Of a DNA stretch of 10,445 nucleotides, positions 1-6,956 are shown piece after piece. The first letter of the stretch is position 1, and the number at the start of each line of letters is the position of its first letter. Made by a program: the position numbers and the translations under genes. Source of the stretch: DATKYV01 sp035528275. GTDB lineage: Bacteria > Acidobacteriota > Terriglobia > UBA7540. A model generated the notes under the pieces. That model saw nothing but the letters and a program-made list of their open reading frames with translations. It was not told the origin of the DNA and made no database searches. Location of the stretch: assembly GCA_035528275.1 (NCBI GenBank), contig DATKYV010000123.1, forward strand, positions 1-10,445, given 5' to 3'.

Positions 1-933
1 TTGGCGGTTGATCCGGACACGCAACTGATCAAGGACCACCCGGAGTATCTGCTGCTCAACGCCGATGGATCGAAGCAGAAGATTTCCTGGTGGAACGCGT
101 GGTATCTCTGCCCCGCCGTTCCCGAGGTGGTGGAGTACCACAAGGCCATCGTCGCCAAGGCGATGCGGGATTGGGGCTTTGACGGCTGGAAGCTCGATGG
201 ACAACACATGAATGGCGTGCCTCCCTGCTACAACCCCGCCCACCATCACGCTTCGCCCGAGGAGTCGGTGGAAGCGCTGCCCCAATTCTTCAAGGCGATC
301 TACGATACGGCACTCAGCCTCAAGCCCGACGCGCTGGTTGAGTTCTGTCCGTGCGGGACCGCGTACTCGTTCTTCACCATGCCATTTATGAACATGTCGG
401 TGGCCTCCGATCCCAAGAGTTCCTGGCAGGTCCGTCTGAAGGGAAAAACACTCAAGGCCTTGATGGGCGATTCGGTCGCCTACTTCGGAGACCACGTGGA
501 CGCGAGCGATGGCGGCGATGATTTCGCGTCTACGATCGGCGTGGGCGGCGTGGTGGGCACCAACTTCACCTGGCCGGTGGGTTCGGCCAAGCGGCCCAGG
601 CGGGATTTGACTCCCCAGAAGGAAAAGATTTGGGACAAATGGATCAAAATCTATAAGGCCCAAATGCTTTCCAGAGGCGAATACCTGGGAACGTTGTATG
701 ACATCGGTTTTGACAGACCCGAAGCCCACGCCATCCGCAAGGGGGGAAACATCTACTACGCCTTCTACGCTCCCCAGTGGAGCGGCAAGCTTGAATTGAG
801 AGGCTTGGAGAAGCGGGCCTATCACCTGACCAACTATGAAACCGGGGAGGTGCTGGGAACGGTTCGCGGCCCCGTGGCCACATGGACTGCCCAATTTGAG
901 AAACACCTATTGCTGGAGGCAAAACTGGAGTAG
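1..933 (+). CDS. Alpha-galactosidase-like glycoside hydrolase (GH36/melibiase clan), 5'-truncated
   Basis: This is the C-terminal 310 residues of a retaining glycosidase; the reading frame is open from base 1, so the true start lies outside the window and the TTG at base 1 is only a window edge. Seen: GFDGWKLDGQ at residues 59-68, where Asp66 fits the catalytic nucleophile of GH36/GH27 barrels; EFCPCG at 114-119, matching the position of the conserved Cys segment of GH36; and ASDPKSSWQVRLK at 135-147, where Asp137 fits the acid/base Asp. Residues from about 235 to the end look like the C-terminal beta-sandwich domain of the clan. Family members usually exceed 550 residues, so roughly half is missing. 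The likely role is hydrolysis of alpha-galactosides or related alpha-linked glycans; exact substrate is not readable. The next gene follows after 68 bp on the same strand. GH31 is a less likely alternative. Confidence 0.8.
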   Translation: MAVDPDTQLIKDHPEYLLLNADGSKQKISWWNAWYLCPAVPEVVEYHKAIVAKAMRDWGFDGWKLDGQHMNGVPPCYNPAHHHASPEESVEALPQFFKAIYDTALSLKPDALVEFCPCGTAYSFFTMPFMNMSVASDPKSSWQVRLKGKTLKALMGDSVAYFGDHVDASDGGDDFASTIGVGGVVGTNFTWPVGSAKRPRRDLTPQKEKIWDKWIKIYKAQMLSRGEYLGTLYDIGFDRPEAHAIRKGGNIYYAFYAPQWSGKLELRGLEKRAYHLTNYETGEVLGTVRGPVATWTAQFEKHLLLEAKLE

Positions 934-988
934 GGCGAATCCGGCGAAGAGCCTTTCCTTTCCGGAGTTGAGAGTCGTCAACCCAGTC

Positions 989-996
989 GAGGAGGT
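989..996 (+). promoter_or_regulatory. Strong Shine-Dalgarno site for the 1002 start
   Basis: GAGGAGGT lies just before the ATG at 1002, with the AGGAGG core (990-995) 6 bases upstream. It fixes this ATG as the start and rules out longer or alternative frames across this junction. Confidence 0.85.
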
Positions 997-1001
997 GTGC
1001 G

Positions 1002-2558
1002 ATGAATCGCCGAAAGTTCCTGGGGTCGAGTGGCCTGTTAGCGCTGACGGCCGGTGTGGGCGGGAGAGAAGCGCGGGGGTTCGTCCCCGCCCACAATTGG
1101 GAAAAGTACGACTTCGGTTCGGGCCCTCCGGTCACCGACCGCCTGAACCAAGGACCGTTTCCCCAGTATCCCCCTGAAGAGGTCTTGCCCGGGAGCGATG
1201 TGGTGATGGCGACAACCCCCTCCGATGAGGTGGTTGCCGGTTTCGGCAAAGGGCTCGTTACCTACATCTCCGGCGACCTCGGCGCTCCGCAGGTCGAGGG
1301 AGAGGCGTTGGCCGAGACCATCGAGAATCTCGCCAAGATTCCAATGGGAAACAAGCTCTATATCCGAGTTCTCTGGAGCGAAATCCAGAAACGTCCCGGC
1401 AGACTCGACTTCCCCGAGTACTGGAAGCTGACCTTTGAAATGGCCAAGAAATACAACAAGCGCGTAGGCTTCCGGGTGATGATGAGCGACCCGGACGTCA
1501 AGGAGCCGGCACTACCGGATTTTGTGACGGAGAAAGTCCCTCTCGTCAAGCTGGTCGGCGAGTGGAAGGGCGATCCGAGTCGAGTACGATACCAGAAGAC
1601 ACACGACCAGCCTCGCTACGACCATCCCTTCTTTCAGGCGGCTTTCCGGGAGTTGAACGGCTTGCTGGCCGCGGAACTGAATGGGAATCCTCTGGTGGAG
1701 TACATGGATACCTTCATGTACGGTTTCTGGGGCGAAGGCCATACGTGGCCCTTCAGGAGCACTCCCTTTCCCGATTACCAAACCGCGGAACGAACCTGGA
1801 TCGGCATGCTCGAGGCGCAACTGGAACACTGGACGAAGACACCTTTGGTCACCAATACTCAGCCGGATTTCAGCCGGGTGGGGAACTCGGAGATCGTCGA
1901 CCGCACGGTCCGCAGCCACAACTGGCTGCGCACCGACACGATCTTTGTAGAGAACATGCAGATCGAGTCGTTGAGCAACCGTCCCCCGTGGATAGCCGCC
2001 ATCTGCGAAGTCGGAATGTCTGACGGTTCGCCGGAATCACTGCGCATCGACGAAGGCGTTCCGCGCACGGAAAACGTCATCGCCCACGTCATGGATGTGG
2101 GCGCCAACTACTGGTCGCTCTGGAACTGGCACAAGGTCAACGCCAGGAACGTCATGAACTACTACCGGCAGTATCCCCACGGCATCGACAAGATTGCGCG
2201 TTCGATTGGATACCGCGTCAGACCCTCATTCATCTGGCACTACCAGGCGGAGGGGTGTCCCGGGCTGGTGGTCGGTTTCGTCAACGACGGCATCGCGGGC
2301 GTTCCGGGAGTGCTGCGAGTCAGCGTTGTCAGTGATGATGAGAAGGTGAACGTGAGCGGGAGCCTCGACCCGGGTTATCCCCTGCCAGGCAAGGTGCGGC
2401 AAGCTCAGTTCGTGCTCCCGAGGGGCACCGATTGGAAGGGTCTGAAACTCAAGGCGGAGATCCAGGTAAAAGGAGTCCGCTATCCGGTCCGGTGGGCTTG
2501 CCACCAGAAGACGAACCCGGATGGCTCGCTGACCCTCCGCCCGGCCAAAGGCCTGTAG
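1002..2558 (+). CDS. Tat-exported TIM-barrel glycoside hydrolase-like protein (GH42/DUF4832-like)
   Basis: A complete 518-residue protein. The N-terminus carries a twin-arginine motif (NRRKFLG, residues 2-8) followed by a hydrophobic stretch to about residue 20, indicating export of the folded protein by the Tat pathway. Residues 119-160 (YIRVLWSEIQ, then a PGRLDF turn, then KKYNKRVGFRVM) follow the barrel pattern of GH42/GH5-like enzymes. FMYGFWGEGHTW at 238-249 resembles the WGEWH-type motif of DUF4832-associated proteins; Glu245 is a candidate acid/base, and Glu317 (FVENMQ) or Glu336 (AICEVG) could be the nucleophile. Residues from about 408 onward look like a C-terminal beta-sandwich. The close downstream position to an alpha-galactosidase gene supports a role in glycan breakdown. 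Catalytic activity and substrate are inference; it could be a carbohydrate-binding barrel without activity. Confidence 0.75.
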   Translation: MNRRKFLGSSGLLALTAGVGGREARGFVPAHNWEKYDFGSGPPVTDRLNQGPFPQYPPEEVLPGSDVVMATTPSDEVVAGFGKGLVTYISGDLGAPQVEGEALAETIENLAKIPMGNKLYIRVLWSEIQKRPGRLDFPEYWKLTFEMAKKYNKRVGFRVMMSDPDVKEPALPDFVTEKVPLVKLVGEWKGDPSRVRYQKTHDQPRYDHPFFQAAFRELNGLLAAELNGNPLVEYMDTFMYGFWGEGHTWPFRSTPFPDYQTAERTWIGMLEAQLEHWTKTPLVTNTQPDFSRVGNSEIVDRTVRSHNWLRTDTIFVENMQIESLSNRPPWIAAICEVGMSDGSPESLRIDEGVPRTENVIAHVMDVGANYWSLWNWHKVNARNVMNYYRQYPHGIDKIARSIGYRVRPSFIWHYQAEGCPGLVVGFVNDGIAGVPGVLRVSVVSDDEKVNVSGSLDPGYPLPGKVRQAQFVLPRGTDWKGLKLKAEIQVKGVRYPVRWACHQKTNPDGSLTLRPAKGL

Positions 2559-2603
2559 ATAATCGTCCGCTGCTGTAGAAGGGGCGAAATAGTTGGAACG
2601 GCA

Positions 2604-3329
2604 CTAGCCCATCTTGACGCGCTTGGCGTCTTTGGCGGCGGGGATTTCGAAGGTGGATGAGGGCAGGCGGCGGTTCACTCGGACCTGCGTGTAGCGGGCA
2701 ATGAAGTAGTCACCCCCGGGCTCGAAGAACTTCTGCTGGACGGGCAGCCAGGACTCTTCGCTGATCCAGAGGTGGATCTTTTCAAGCTGGGTTGCTACAT
2801 TCGCTTTGCGCGGCACCAATTCCAGGATTGCCGTCGTATCGCCTTCCAGCACTTCTTCCCCGACGAATTTCAGGGTGTACGACTTCTTCAGCTCTCCGCT
2901 CTCCGTACCAAAGCCAAGCAGGAGAAATTGCTGGAAGATGCCGCTGTGGTCGGTGAGGTCATATTCCTGGACCTGGTTGATCTTGGGGTAGAAGATCTCC
3001 GCCTTGTTCTTCTTGAAGAGGATGGACTTGGCTTCCGGCTTCTGAATGTCGATGAGGATCTGCGGGTTCTTGCTCTTGCGGAAGAAGATTTTACCCGTCT
3101 CCGTGGACTTGTCATTCACCAGGACCGTCACCTTGGTGTACTCGAGAGTCGCGGAGAGGGTATGCAACCGGTTGGCGCTATCGTCCATGCGTGAAAGGAT
3201 CTCGGCCAGGTCGGGCGGCATTTTGCCCTTACGCTCCCCGGGGCCTGCCGGGACCGTTGAGGCTGTCAACACCAGCACCGCTGCGGCAATGGCGAGGCTG
3301 ACCCACGATGGCCGAGATCTGAAGCTCAC
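2604..3329 (-). CDS. LolA-like outer membrane lipoprotein carrier-type periplasmic protein
   Basis: A 241-residue exported protein with an N-terminal signal peptide (hydrophobic core about residues 9-24, probable cleavage near 25-30). The body has the pattern of the LolA family: an opening helix with RMDDSANRLHTLSATLEYTK (48-67), then strands including GKIFFRK (79-85), PQILIDI (89-95), AEIFYPKINQVQEYDL (110-125), and late strands KIHLWISEESWLPVQQKFFEPGG. LolA proteins carry lipoproteins across the periplasm in a hydrophobic half-barrel. The gene is last in a five-gene operon with an ABC transporter, 49 bp after the preceding stop, which fits a periplasmic shuttle receiving cargo from that transporter. 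The GTG start is chosen because AAGGAG sits 9 bases upstream and the signal peptide begins directly after it. Cargo (lipoprotein, lipid or glycolipid) cannot be read from sequence. Confidence 0.8.
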   Translation of the reverse strand: MSFRSRPSWVSLAIAAAVLVLTASTVPAGPGERKGKMPPDLAEILSRMDDSANRLHTLSATLEYTKVTVLVNDKSTETGKIFFRKSKNPQILIDIQKPEAKSILFKKNKAEIFYPKINQVQEYDLTDHSGIFQQFLLLGFGTESGELKKSYTLKFVGEEVLEGDTTAILELVPRKANVATQLEKIHLWISEESWLPVQQKFFEPGGDYFIARYTQVRVNRRLPSSTFEIPAAKDAKRVKMG

Positions 3330-3332
3330 TAT

Positions 3333-3344
3333 CTCCAGCTCCTT
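3333..3344 (-). promoter_or_regulatory. Shine-Dalgarno region deciding the GTG start at 3329
   Basis: Read on the minus strand, AAGGAG (3339-3344) lies 9 bases and a second GGAG (3333-3336) lies 3 bases before GTG at 3329. The first has ideal spacing and supports the GTG as a real start. Confidence 0.6.
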
Positions 3345-3378
3345 AACTTGATCCCGTGCCCTCTCCGGCCGAGCCGGA

Positions 3379-3840
3379 TCATCGCTCCACCACCACCCGA
3401 TACCCCAGGGTGACGTTATTGGAGCCGTACAGGACCTCTATCGATTTTACCGTGAAAGGCTTCTCCAGGCGACGTCGAAGGATCTCGCGGATGGCCTCCG
3501 CGGGTTTTTGCGGGGCTAACGAATCCACGAGGCGCGCGTCCACGAGGTAGGTCCAGCCGTTCTCGCCACCGCCCACCTCGACCAGACCCTGGGCGTGACG
3601 AAGGTCCGTCAACTGAAGCGTGGGGCGGTCCTGAAACCAGCCGCGCGGGGTCAGAAAAATGAATGCCAGGATGGCCAGGACGATGATGTCATACTGCCAC
3701 GTTCCGCGTTCGTAGGACCAGAAGACGGAGCGCGCCACTGCGGCCTTGGCCCTGTCCCAAAGGCCTCCCCGCGGGCGGCCTTCGGTGTCAGAAGCCGCTT
3801 GCGGGAGGGCGGGATCTCGAACTTGCGTGCTTTCAGCCAT
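3379..3840 (-). CDS. Conserved-looking single-span membrane protein of unknown function in the ABC/LolA operon
   Basis: A 153-residue protein I cannot assign to a named family. Seen: a polar, Pro/Ala/Arg-rich N-terminus (1-47), one strong transmembrane segment at about 49-65 (YDIIVLAILAFIFLTP), and a C-terminal domain of about 85 residues. Charge balance (Arg/Lys-rich N side) predicts the N-terminus in the cytoplasm and the C-terminal domain in the periplasm. That domain has an alpha/beta look: a strand at 74-79, a strand at 95-104 with VDARLVDS, a helix at 112-126 (PAEAIREILRRRLEKP), and two strands at 129-152 (TVKSIEVLYG, then VTLGYRVVVER). It lies 42 bp after the ATPase gene and 49 bp before the LolA-like gene, on the same strand, so it probably serves the same transport system. 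The ATG start has no clear Shine-Dalgarno site. Function unknown. Confidence 0.75.
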   Translation of the reverse strand: MAESTQVRDPALPQAASDTEGRPRGGLWDRAKAAVARSVFWSYERGTWQYDIIVLAILAFIFLTPRGWFQDRPTLQLTDLRHAQGLVEVGGGENGWTYLVDARLVDSLAPQKPAEAIREILRRRLEKPFTVKSIEVLYGSNNVTLGYRVVVER

Positions 3841-3882
3841 GGCAGGACGTCAGGAGCAAAATAGCGGGAAACAGGGTGAGGG

Positions 3883-4554
3883 TCAATCGGAAACCACTTG
3901 TCCGTCCCTCATCCGAATGATGCGGTCGGCGACGGCGGCGGCTTCGGGGTTGTGAGTGATCATCAGAATGGTCTGGCGGAACGACCGGTTGAGCGCCCGC
4001 ATCATGTTTAGGACGATTTGGGAATTCTCGCTGTCCAGATTCCCCGTGGGCTCGTCGGCCAGCAGGATCTTGGGCTCGCAGATGACCGCCCGGGCGATGG
4101 CCACTCGCTGCTGTTCGCCGCCCGAAAGGGCATAAGGCTTGTGGTTGAGCTTTTCCTGGATCCCTAACATCTCCACCGCCGCTTCGAACCGGTGAGGGTT
4201 AAACCCGTTCCCCTGAATATGCTGGGCGAGGGTTATGTTTTGCTTGGCGGTCAACGTCGGGAGCAAATTGTACCGCTGAAAGACGAAGCCGATTTTGTGC
4301 CGGCGGAACCGGGTCCGATCAGCGTCACTCATGGCGGAATAGTCGTTGCCGTCCACCAGCACCTTTCCGGATGAGGGTTGGGTCAATCCCCCCAGGACGT
4401 GAAGCAACGTCGACTTCCCACAGCCCGAAGGGCCCACAACGGCGACAAACTCGCCCTCGTAAACCAGCAAGTCCACGCCCTGGAGCGCCGGAACTTCGAC
4501 CTTGCCGATGCGGTAGACTTTCTTCAATTCCTGGGTGGCGATAATCGGTTCCAC
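3883..4554 (-). CDS. ABC transporter ATP-binding protein, MacB/LolD type
   Basis: A 223-residue nucleotide-binding subunit with all expected motifs: Walker A GPSGCGKST (41-49), Q-loop Gln93 (VFQRYNLLP), signature LSGGEQQR (143-150), Walker B ILLADEP (163-169) with catalytic Glu168, and H-loop His201. The GNLDSE segment after Walker B and the RYNLLPTLTA segment after the Q-loop are typical of the LolD/MacB/FtsE group, which power mechanotransmission-type exporters that do not pass substrate through the membrane channel. Length is normal for stand-alone members. The permease gene directly precedes it (28-bp gap), and the unknown membrane protein follows. The GTG start is supported by GAGG 8 bases upstream. 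LolD (lipoprotein release) is the favoured role because of the neighbours, but a MacB-like export role is not excluded by this protein alone. Confidence 0.93.
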   Translation of the reverse strand: MEPIIATQELKKVYRIGKVEVPALQGVDLLVYEGEFVAVVGPSGCGKSTLLHVLGGLTQPSSGKVLVDGNDYSAMSDADRTRFRRHKIGFVFQRYNLLPTLTAKQNITLAQHIQGNGFNPHRFEAAVEMLGIQEKLNHKPYALSGGEQQRVAIARAVICEPKILLADEPTGNLDSENSQIVLNMMRALNRSFRQTILMITHNPEAAAVADRIIRMRDGQVVSD

Positions 4555-4582
4555 TCGGTTAACCTCGCTCGCCGGCCAACGA

Positions 4583-5683
4583 CTATTCGTAGGCCAGCGC
4601 GTCCACCGGATCGAGCTGCGCGGCGCGCAGCGCCGGGTAGAAGGCTCCCACCAGGCTGCCCCCGATCGCCAACAAGGCCGCCCAGAGCGCCCACTGCAAC
4701 GTTAGCTCCACTGAAAGGGTGGGGAAGGAAGCCAGGATGATCTTCTTGGCGATTACCGTCCCGGCGAAGCCGGCCAGGATTCCTACAAGGCAGAGCAGGC
4801 TCGCCTCCCGCAGAATAGCCTCGATGATATACACCTTCGAAGCGCCCAGGGATTTCAAGATTCCGATCTCTCGGGTCCGTTCCGTAATCGTCGTGTACAT
4901 GGAAAGGAAAATCACCAGGAAGCCGATACAGACGGCCACGGCGATCATGACGGTGATGAAGGCCTGCAATGCCGGCAGGTTGTTCGAGGTCATCAAGGAC
5001 ATGTACTCCCTTACCGAAATCACCTGATATCGTGGCAGGAGCTTGTGGATGGACGCGATGACCTGATCAGCATAAGCCGGGTCCGAGCACTTCACGAAGA
5101 AGATAGATGCCTTGTCGTTAGCCCCGGAAAGCTCCTCGGTTGTCTTGAGCGGAATAAAAAGGCGCGCGCCCTTGCCGTGCTCGACGATTCCGGCGACGCG
5201 AAAGTCGTGGTTCAGAAAGTTCAGTGTCTGGCCCACCTTGATCTTGTTGGCCTTCGCGTACCAGTCGTCCACCAGGACGTCGTAAGGGGCTTCAAACTGC
5301 CCTCCAGCGTGATAGACGAAGCCCCCGGTCACGCGGTTGAAGCTCTCCATGTCAATGCCGTAGATCATGTTCAGCCCGCCGGTCGAGTGGAACTGGAACA
5401 AGGCGGGTGCCACGGCCACCACCCGGGGAATCTCCGCCAGGCGGTCGCCGATCTTGGCGGGCATGGGGGCGGAGGTCAGGCCGAAAAAGAACGACGCCCC
5501 AGGTGGCTGAACCAAAATGTCGGCACCCACGCCTTCCACGCGCTTGGCGGACTCGTGCAGCATACCGGTGGTCAGACCGACGACGAGCATCACCATGCCC
5601 ACTTCGATGGCCACGGCCAGAACACTGACCGCCGTGCGCACGGGGCGATGGAGGATATTGGAAAACACCATCCTATTGACCAC
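4583..5683 (-). CDS. ABC transporter permease, MacB/LolC/E (FtsX-like) type
   Basis: A 366-residue permease with the four-helix layout of type VII ABC exporters: TM1 about 19-40, a large periplasmic domain about 41-238 (MacB_PCD-like), then TM2 about 240-263, TM3 about 292-314 and TM4 about 328-350. Diagnostic FtsX-domain sequences are visible: TERTREIGILKSLGAS (267-282), the coupling region to the ATPase, and the end signature YPALRAAQLDPVDALAYE (349-366). Only one permease gene is present, so a homodimer is expected, as for single-permease LolF-type systems. The GTG start overlaps the end of the upstream lipoprotein gene by 11 bp and has GGAGG 6 bases before it, indicating translational coupling. 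With the ATPase it would extract a cargo from the outer leaflet of the inner membrane and pass it to a periplasmic partner. Confidence 0.9.
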   Translation of the reverse strand: MVNRMVFSNILHRPVRTAVSVLAVAIEVGMVMLVVGLTTGMLHESAKRVEGVGADILVQPPGASFFFGLTSAPMPAKIGDRLAEIPRVVAVAPALFQFHSTGGLNMIYGIDMESFNRVTGGFVYHAGGQFEAPYDVLVDDWYAKANKIKVGQTLNFLNHDFRVAGIVEHGKGARLFIPLKTTEELSGANDKASIFFVKCSDPAYADQVIASIHKLLPRYQVISVREYMSLMTSNNLPALQAFITVMIAVAVCIGFLVIFLSMYTTITERTREIGILKSLGASKVYIIEAILREASLLCLVGILAGFAGTVIAKKIILASFPTLSVELTLQWALWAALLAIGGSLVGAFYPALRAAQLDPVDALAYE

Positions 5684-6692
5684 GAATTTCCTCCGGGTGG
5701 CGAGCGGAGCCCACCTCGACGAGCTCGGCGTCCTCGGGTTTCCGTAATTCGAACTTCTCCGGGTCGATCGGCTGGTTGAACGTTGCCTTCAGGATGTTGA
5801 TGGCGAGACGGTAATCTTCGACCGGCCGGGCGATCTGGATGTGGGTGGGGTACTGAACCGCTCCGAAATCCTGGTACGCCGAGTACCAAACGTCTTCCAG
5901 GTAGACGCCTCCCTGAGCGTATAACTGCAAACGGGCGATTTCCAGATTGGACCGGTCGAACCAGACTTTGCGTTTGAGGGTGAGGCTGCCGCTCTCATCC
6001 GACCCCAGGACCATCAGCACGTAGTATCGCCTGCCGCCCTCTTCGGCTTCCTCTAGGACCAGCTTTTCGCTCGCTGGGTCCGTCGCTGGGATGAGAAGAG
6101 CGTCCATGATGTGTTGCGGCCGCAGGTTTTCAAGGGCGTTCTTGGCTGGGCGTTTGAAATCGGTCTTACCCACGATGAACTTCCGTTTGGGCGGGATAGA
6201 GAGGCGGAACTCTCGTCCGTCCGACACCATGTCGAAGATGCTAGTCCTGACGATGGGTGCTTGGCCAATCATCCGGATCATGGCCGGCCTTTCGACGAGG
6301 ATGAATCCCTTCACGTCGTGGTATTCCTTGATGACGCCGGAATAGACCGATCCCGCCGTCGGCTCCAAATCGACTGTGGCCGAGAACGTCCGAATCGCCT
6401 CGCTCTGCGCATTGATCTGGTGGGCCAGCTCTGCCAATGAGGCCTCTCGTGCCGGCGGAGGAAGCTGTGCCGACGGGATTGTCGTCGTCCGTCGAACCGC
6501 GCAGCCGGAGGTTGCCAGCAGGACAGAGAGTAAGGTCAGGCCGAACCAGCGCCGTCTTGTACGTGCCAGAGGTCTCTCCAGCAAGTTGACAATCCACCAG
6601 TCTATCAAACGCTTGCATAGGGTGTCAATCAGACGCCGAGGGGCGACGCCAACCCTTTGTTTATCAATATGTTCAACCCAAATTGCGGACAT
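5673..6692 (-). CDS. Outer membrane-type lipoprotein with LolB/DUF4292-like body
   Basis: A 339-residue protein if it starts at ATG 6692. A lipobox (LLATSGC, Cys64 in this numbering) after RTRRRWFGLTLLSV marks signal peptidase II processing. The mature part opens with a Pro-rich linker, then a helix (ELAHQINAQSEAIRTFSATV) and strands such as GFILVERPAMIRMIGQAP, FDMVSDGREFRLSIPPKRKFIVGK, and VWFDRSNLEIARLQLY: the LolA/LolB-type half-barrel pattern seen in DUF4292 lipoproteins. It is the first gene of the operon and overlaps the permease gene. The role may be receiver or anchor of cargo at the outer membrane. Start is uncertain: ATG 6692 has AGGTGA with 5-base spacing; GTG 6701 is in frame but unsupported; TTG 6584 would give a normal 28-residue lipoprotein signal, whereas the longer forms carry about 36 odd residues before it. 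Confidence 0.72.
   Translation of the reverse strand: MSAIWVEHIDKQRVGVAPRRLIDTLCKRLIDWWIVNLLERPLARTRRRWFGLTLLSVLLATSGCAVRRTTTIPSAQLPPPAREASLAELAHQINAQSEAIRTFSATVDLEPTAGSVYSGVIKEYHDVKGFILVERPAMIRMIGQAPIVRTSIFDMVSDGREFRLSIPPKRKFIVGKTDFKRPAKNALENLRPQHIMDALLIPATDPASEKLVLEEAEEGGRRYYVLMVLGSDESGSLTLKRKVWFDRSNLEIARLQLYAQGGVYLEDVWYSAYQDFGAVQYPTHIQIARPVEDYRLAINILKATFNQPIDPEKFELRKPEDAELVEVGSARHPEEIRGQ
5690..5694 (-). promoter_or_regulatory. Shine-Dalgarno site for the overlapping GTG start at 5683
   Basis: GGAGG on the minus strand, 6 bases before GTG at 5683 and inside the last codons of the upstream lipoprotein gene. It decides the GTG over the in-frame ATG four codons later and shows that the two genes overlap. 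Confidence 0.75.
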
Positions 6693-6697
6693 CTGCT

Positions 6698-6703
6698 TCA
6701 CCT
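6698..6703 (-). promoter_or_regulatory. Shine-Dalgarno-like AGGTGA before ATG 6692
   Basis: AGGTGA on the minus strand ends 5 bases before ATG 6692 and is a good match to the 16S anti-Shine-Dalgarno sequence. It favours ATG 6692 over the GTG at 6701, whose bases are part of this motif. It argues against, but does not exclude, the TTG at 6584. Confidence 0.5.
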
Positions 6704-6956
6704 AGTCTCAGGTCCGAGCGCCAAAATCCAAACCACTCGGCAAAACGCCCAGAAAACCCTCCATCAAAGCCAGGACTTCACTCCATATCTACAAGGCCGG
6801 TCGAGCTAACCCTTTCAAATCCCTCAGCCGCTCAACCCTTCGGCCCTCTTCACACTGGATTAGACGCAAGCCGGTTTCCAGATGCTGGCCGGGTCGTCCC
6901 GGCCCTGGGAAGGTTTTCAAATTATGTAACGGCGGGTCACCGGCCAGGGTCCTGGA
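6702..6956. other. Intergenic spacer between pyrD and the Lol-like operon
   Basis: About 255 bp without a credible gene, and the longest non-coding stretch in the window. It is locally richer in A and C on the plus strand than the flanking genes. It should contain the promoter of the minus-strand Lol-like operon, but I could not find a convincing -35/-10 pair. A GC-rich hairpin lies at 6887-6904. No tRNA or known riboswitch pattern was recognised. Confidence 0.7.
6887..6904 (-). terminator. GC-rich perfect hairpin downstream of pyrD, possible terminator or mRNA 3' structure
   Basis: Seven-bp perfect inverted repeat (GGCCGGG / CCCGGCC) with a 4-base loop, 53 bp after the pyrD stop in the direction of transcription. 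There is no U-tract after it on either strand, so it is not a classical intrinsic terminator; it could stabilise the 3' end or assist termination between pyrD and the next operon. Confidence 0.35.

Noticed and set aside
644..1249. Minus-strand open frame across the junction of the two hydrolase genes
   Set aside because: Low-complexity Pro/Arg/Ser-rich translation opposite two supported genes and the strong ribosome site at 989-996.
2543..2603. Possible terminator at the convergent junction (GGCCAAAGGCC at 2543-2553)
   Set aside because: The stem is only 4 bp, lies inside the coding sequence and has no T-run; the 45-bp junction shows no convincing terminator for either strand.
5045..5779. 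Long plus-strand open frame (244 codons) across the permease gene
   Set aside because: It is antisense to a permease with clear FtsX motifs, is His/Arg/Gly-rich without a recognisable fold, and is explained by high-GC codon bias.
6651..6840. Three copies of AACCCTT (6651, 6808, 6834) as a possible operator repeat
   Set aside because: The 7-mers are short, unevenly spaced, and one lies within the lipoprotein reading frame; chance is a sufficient explanation.
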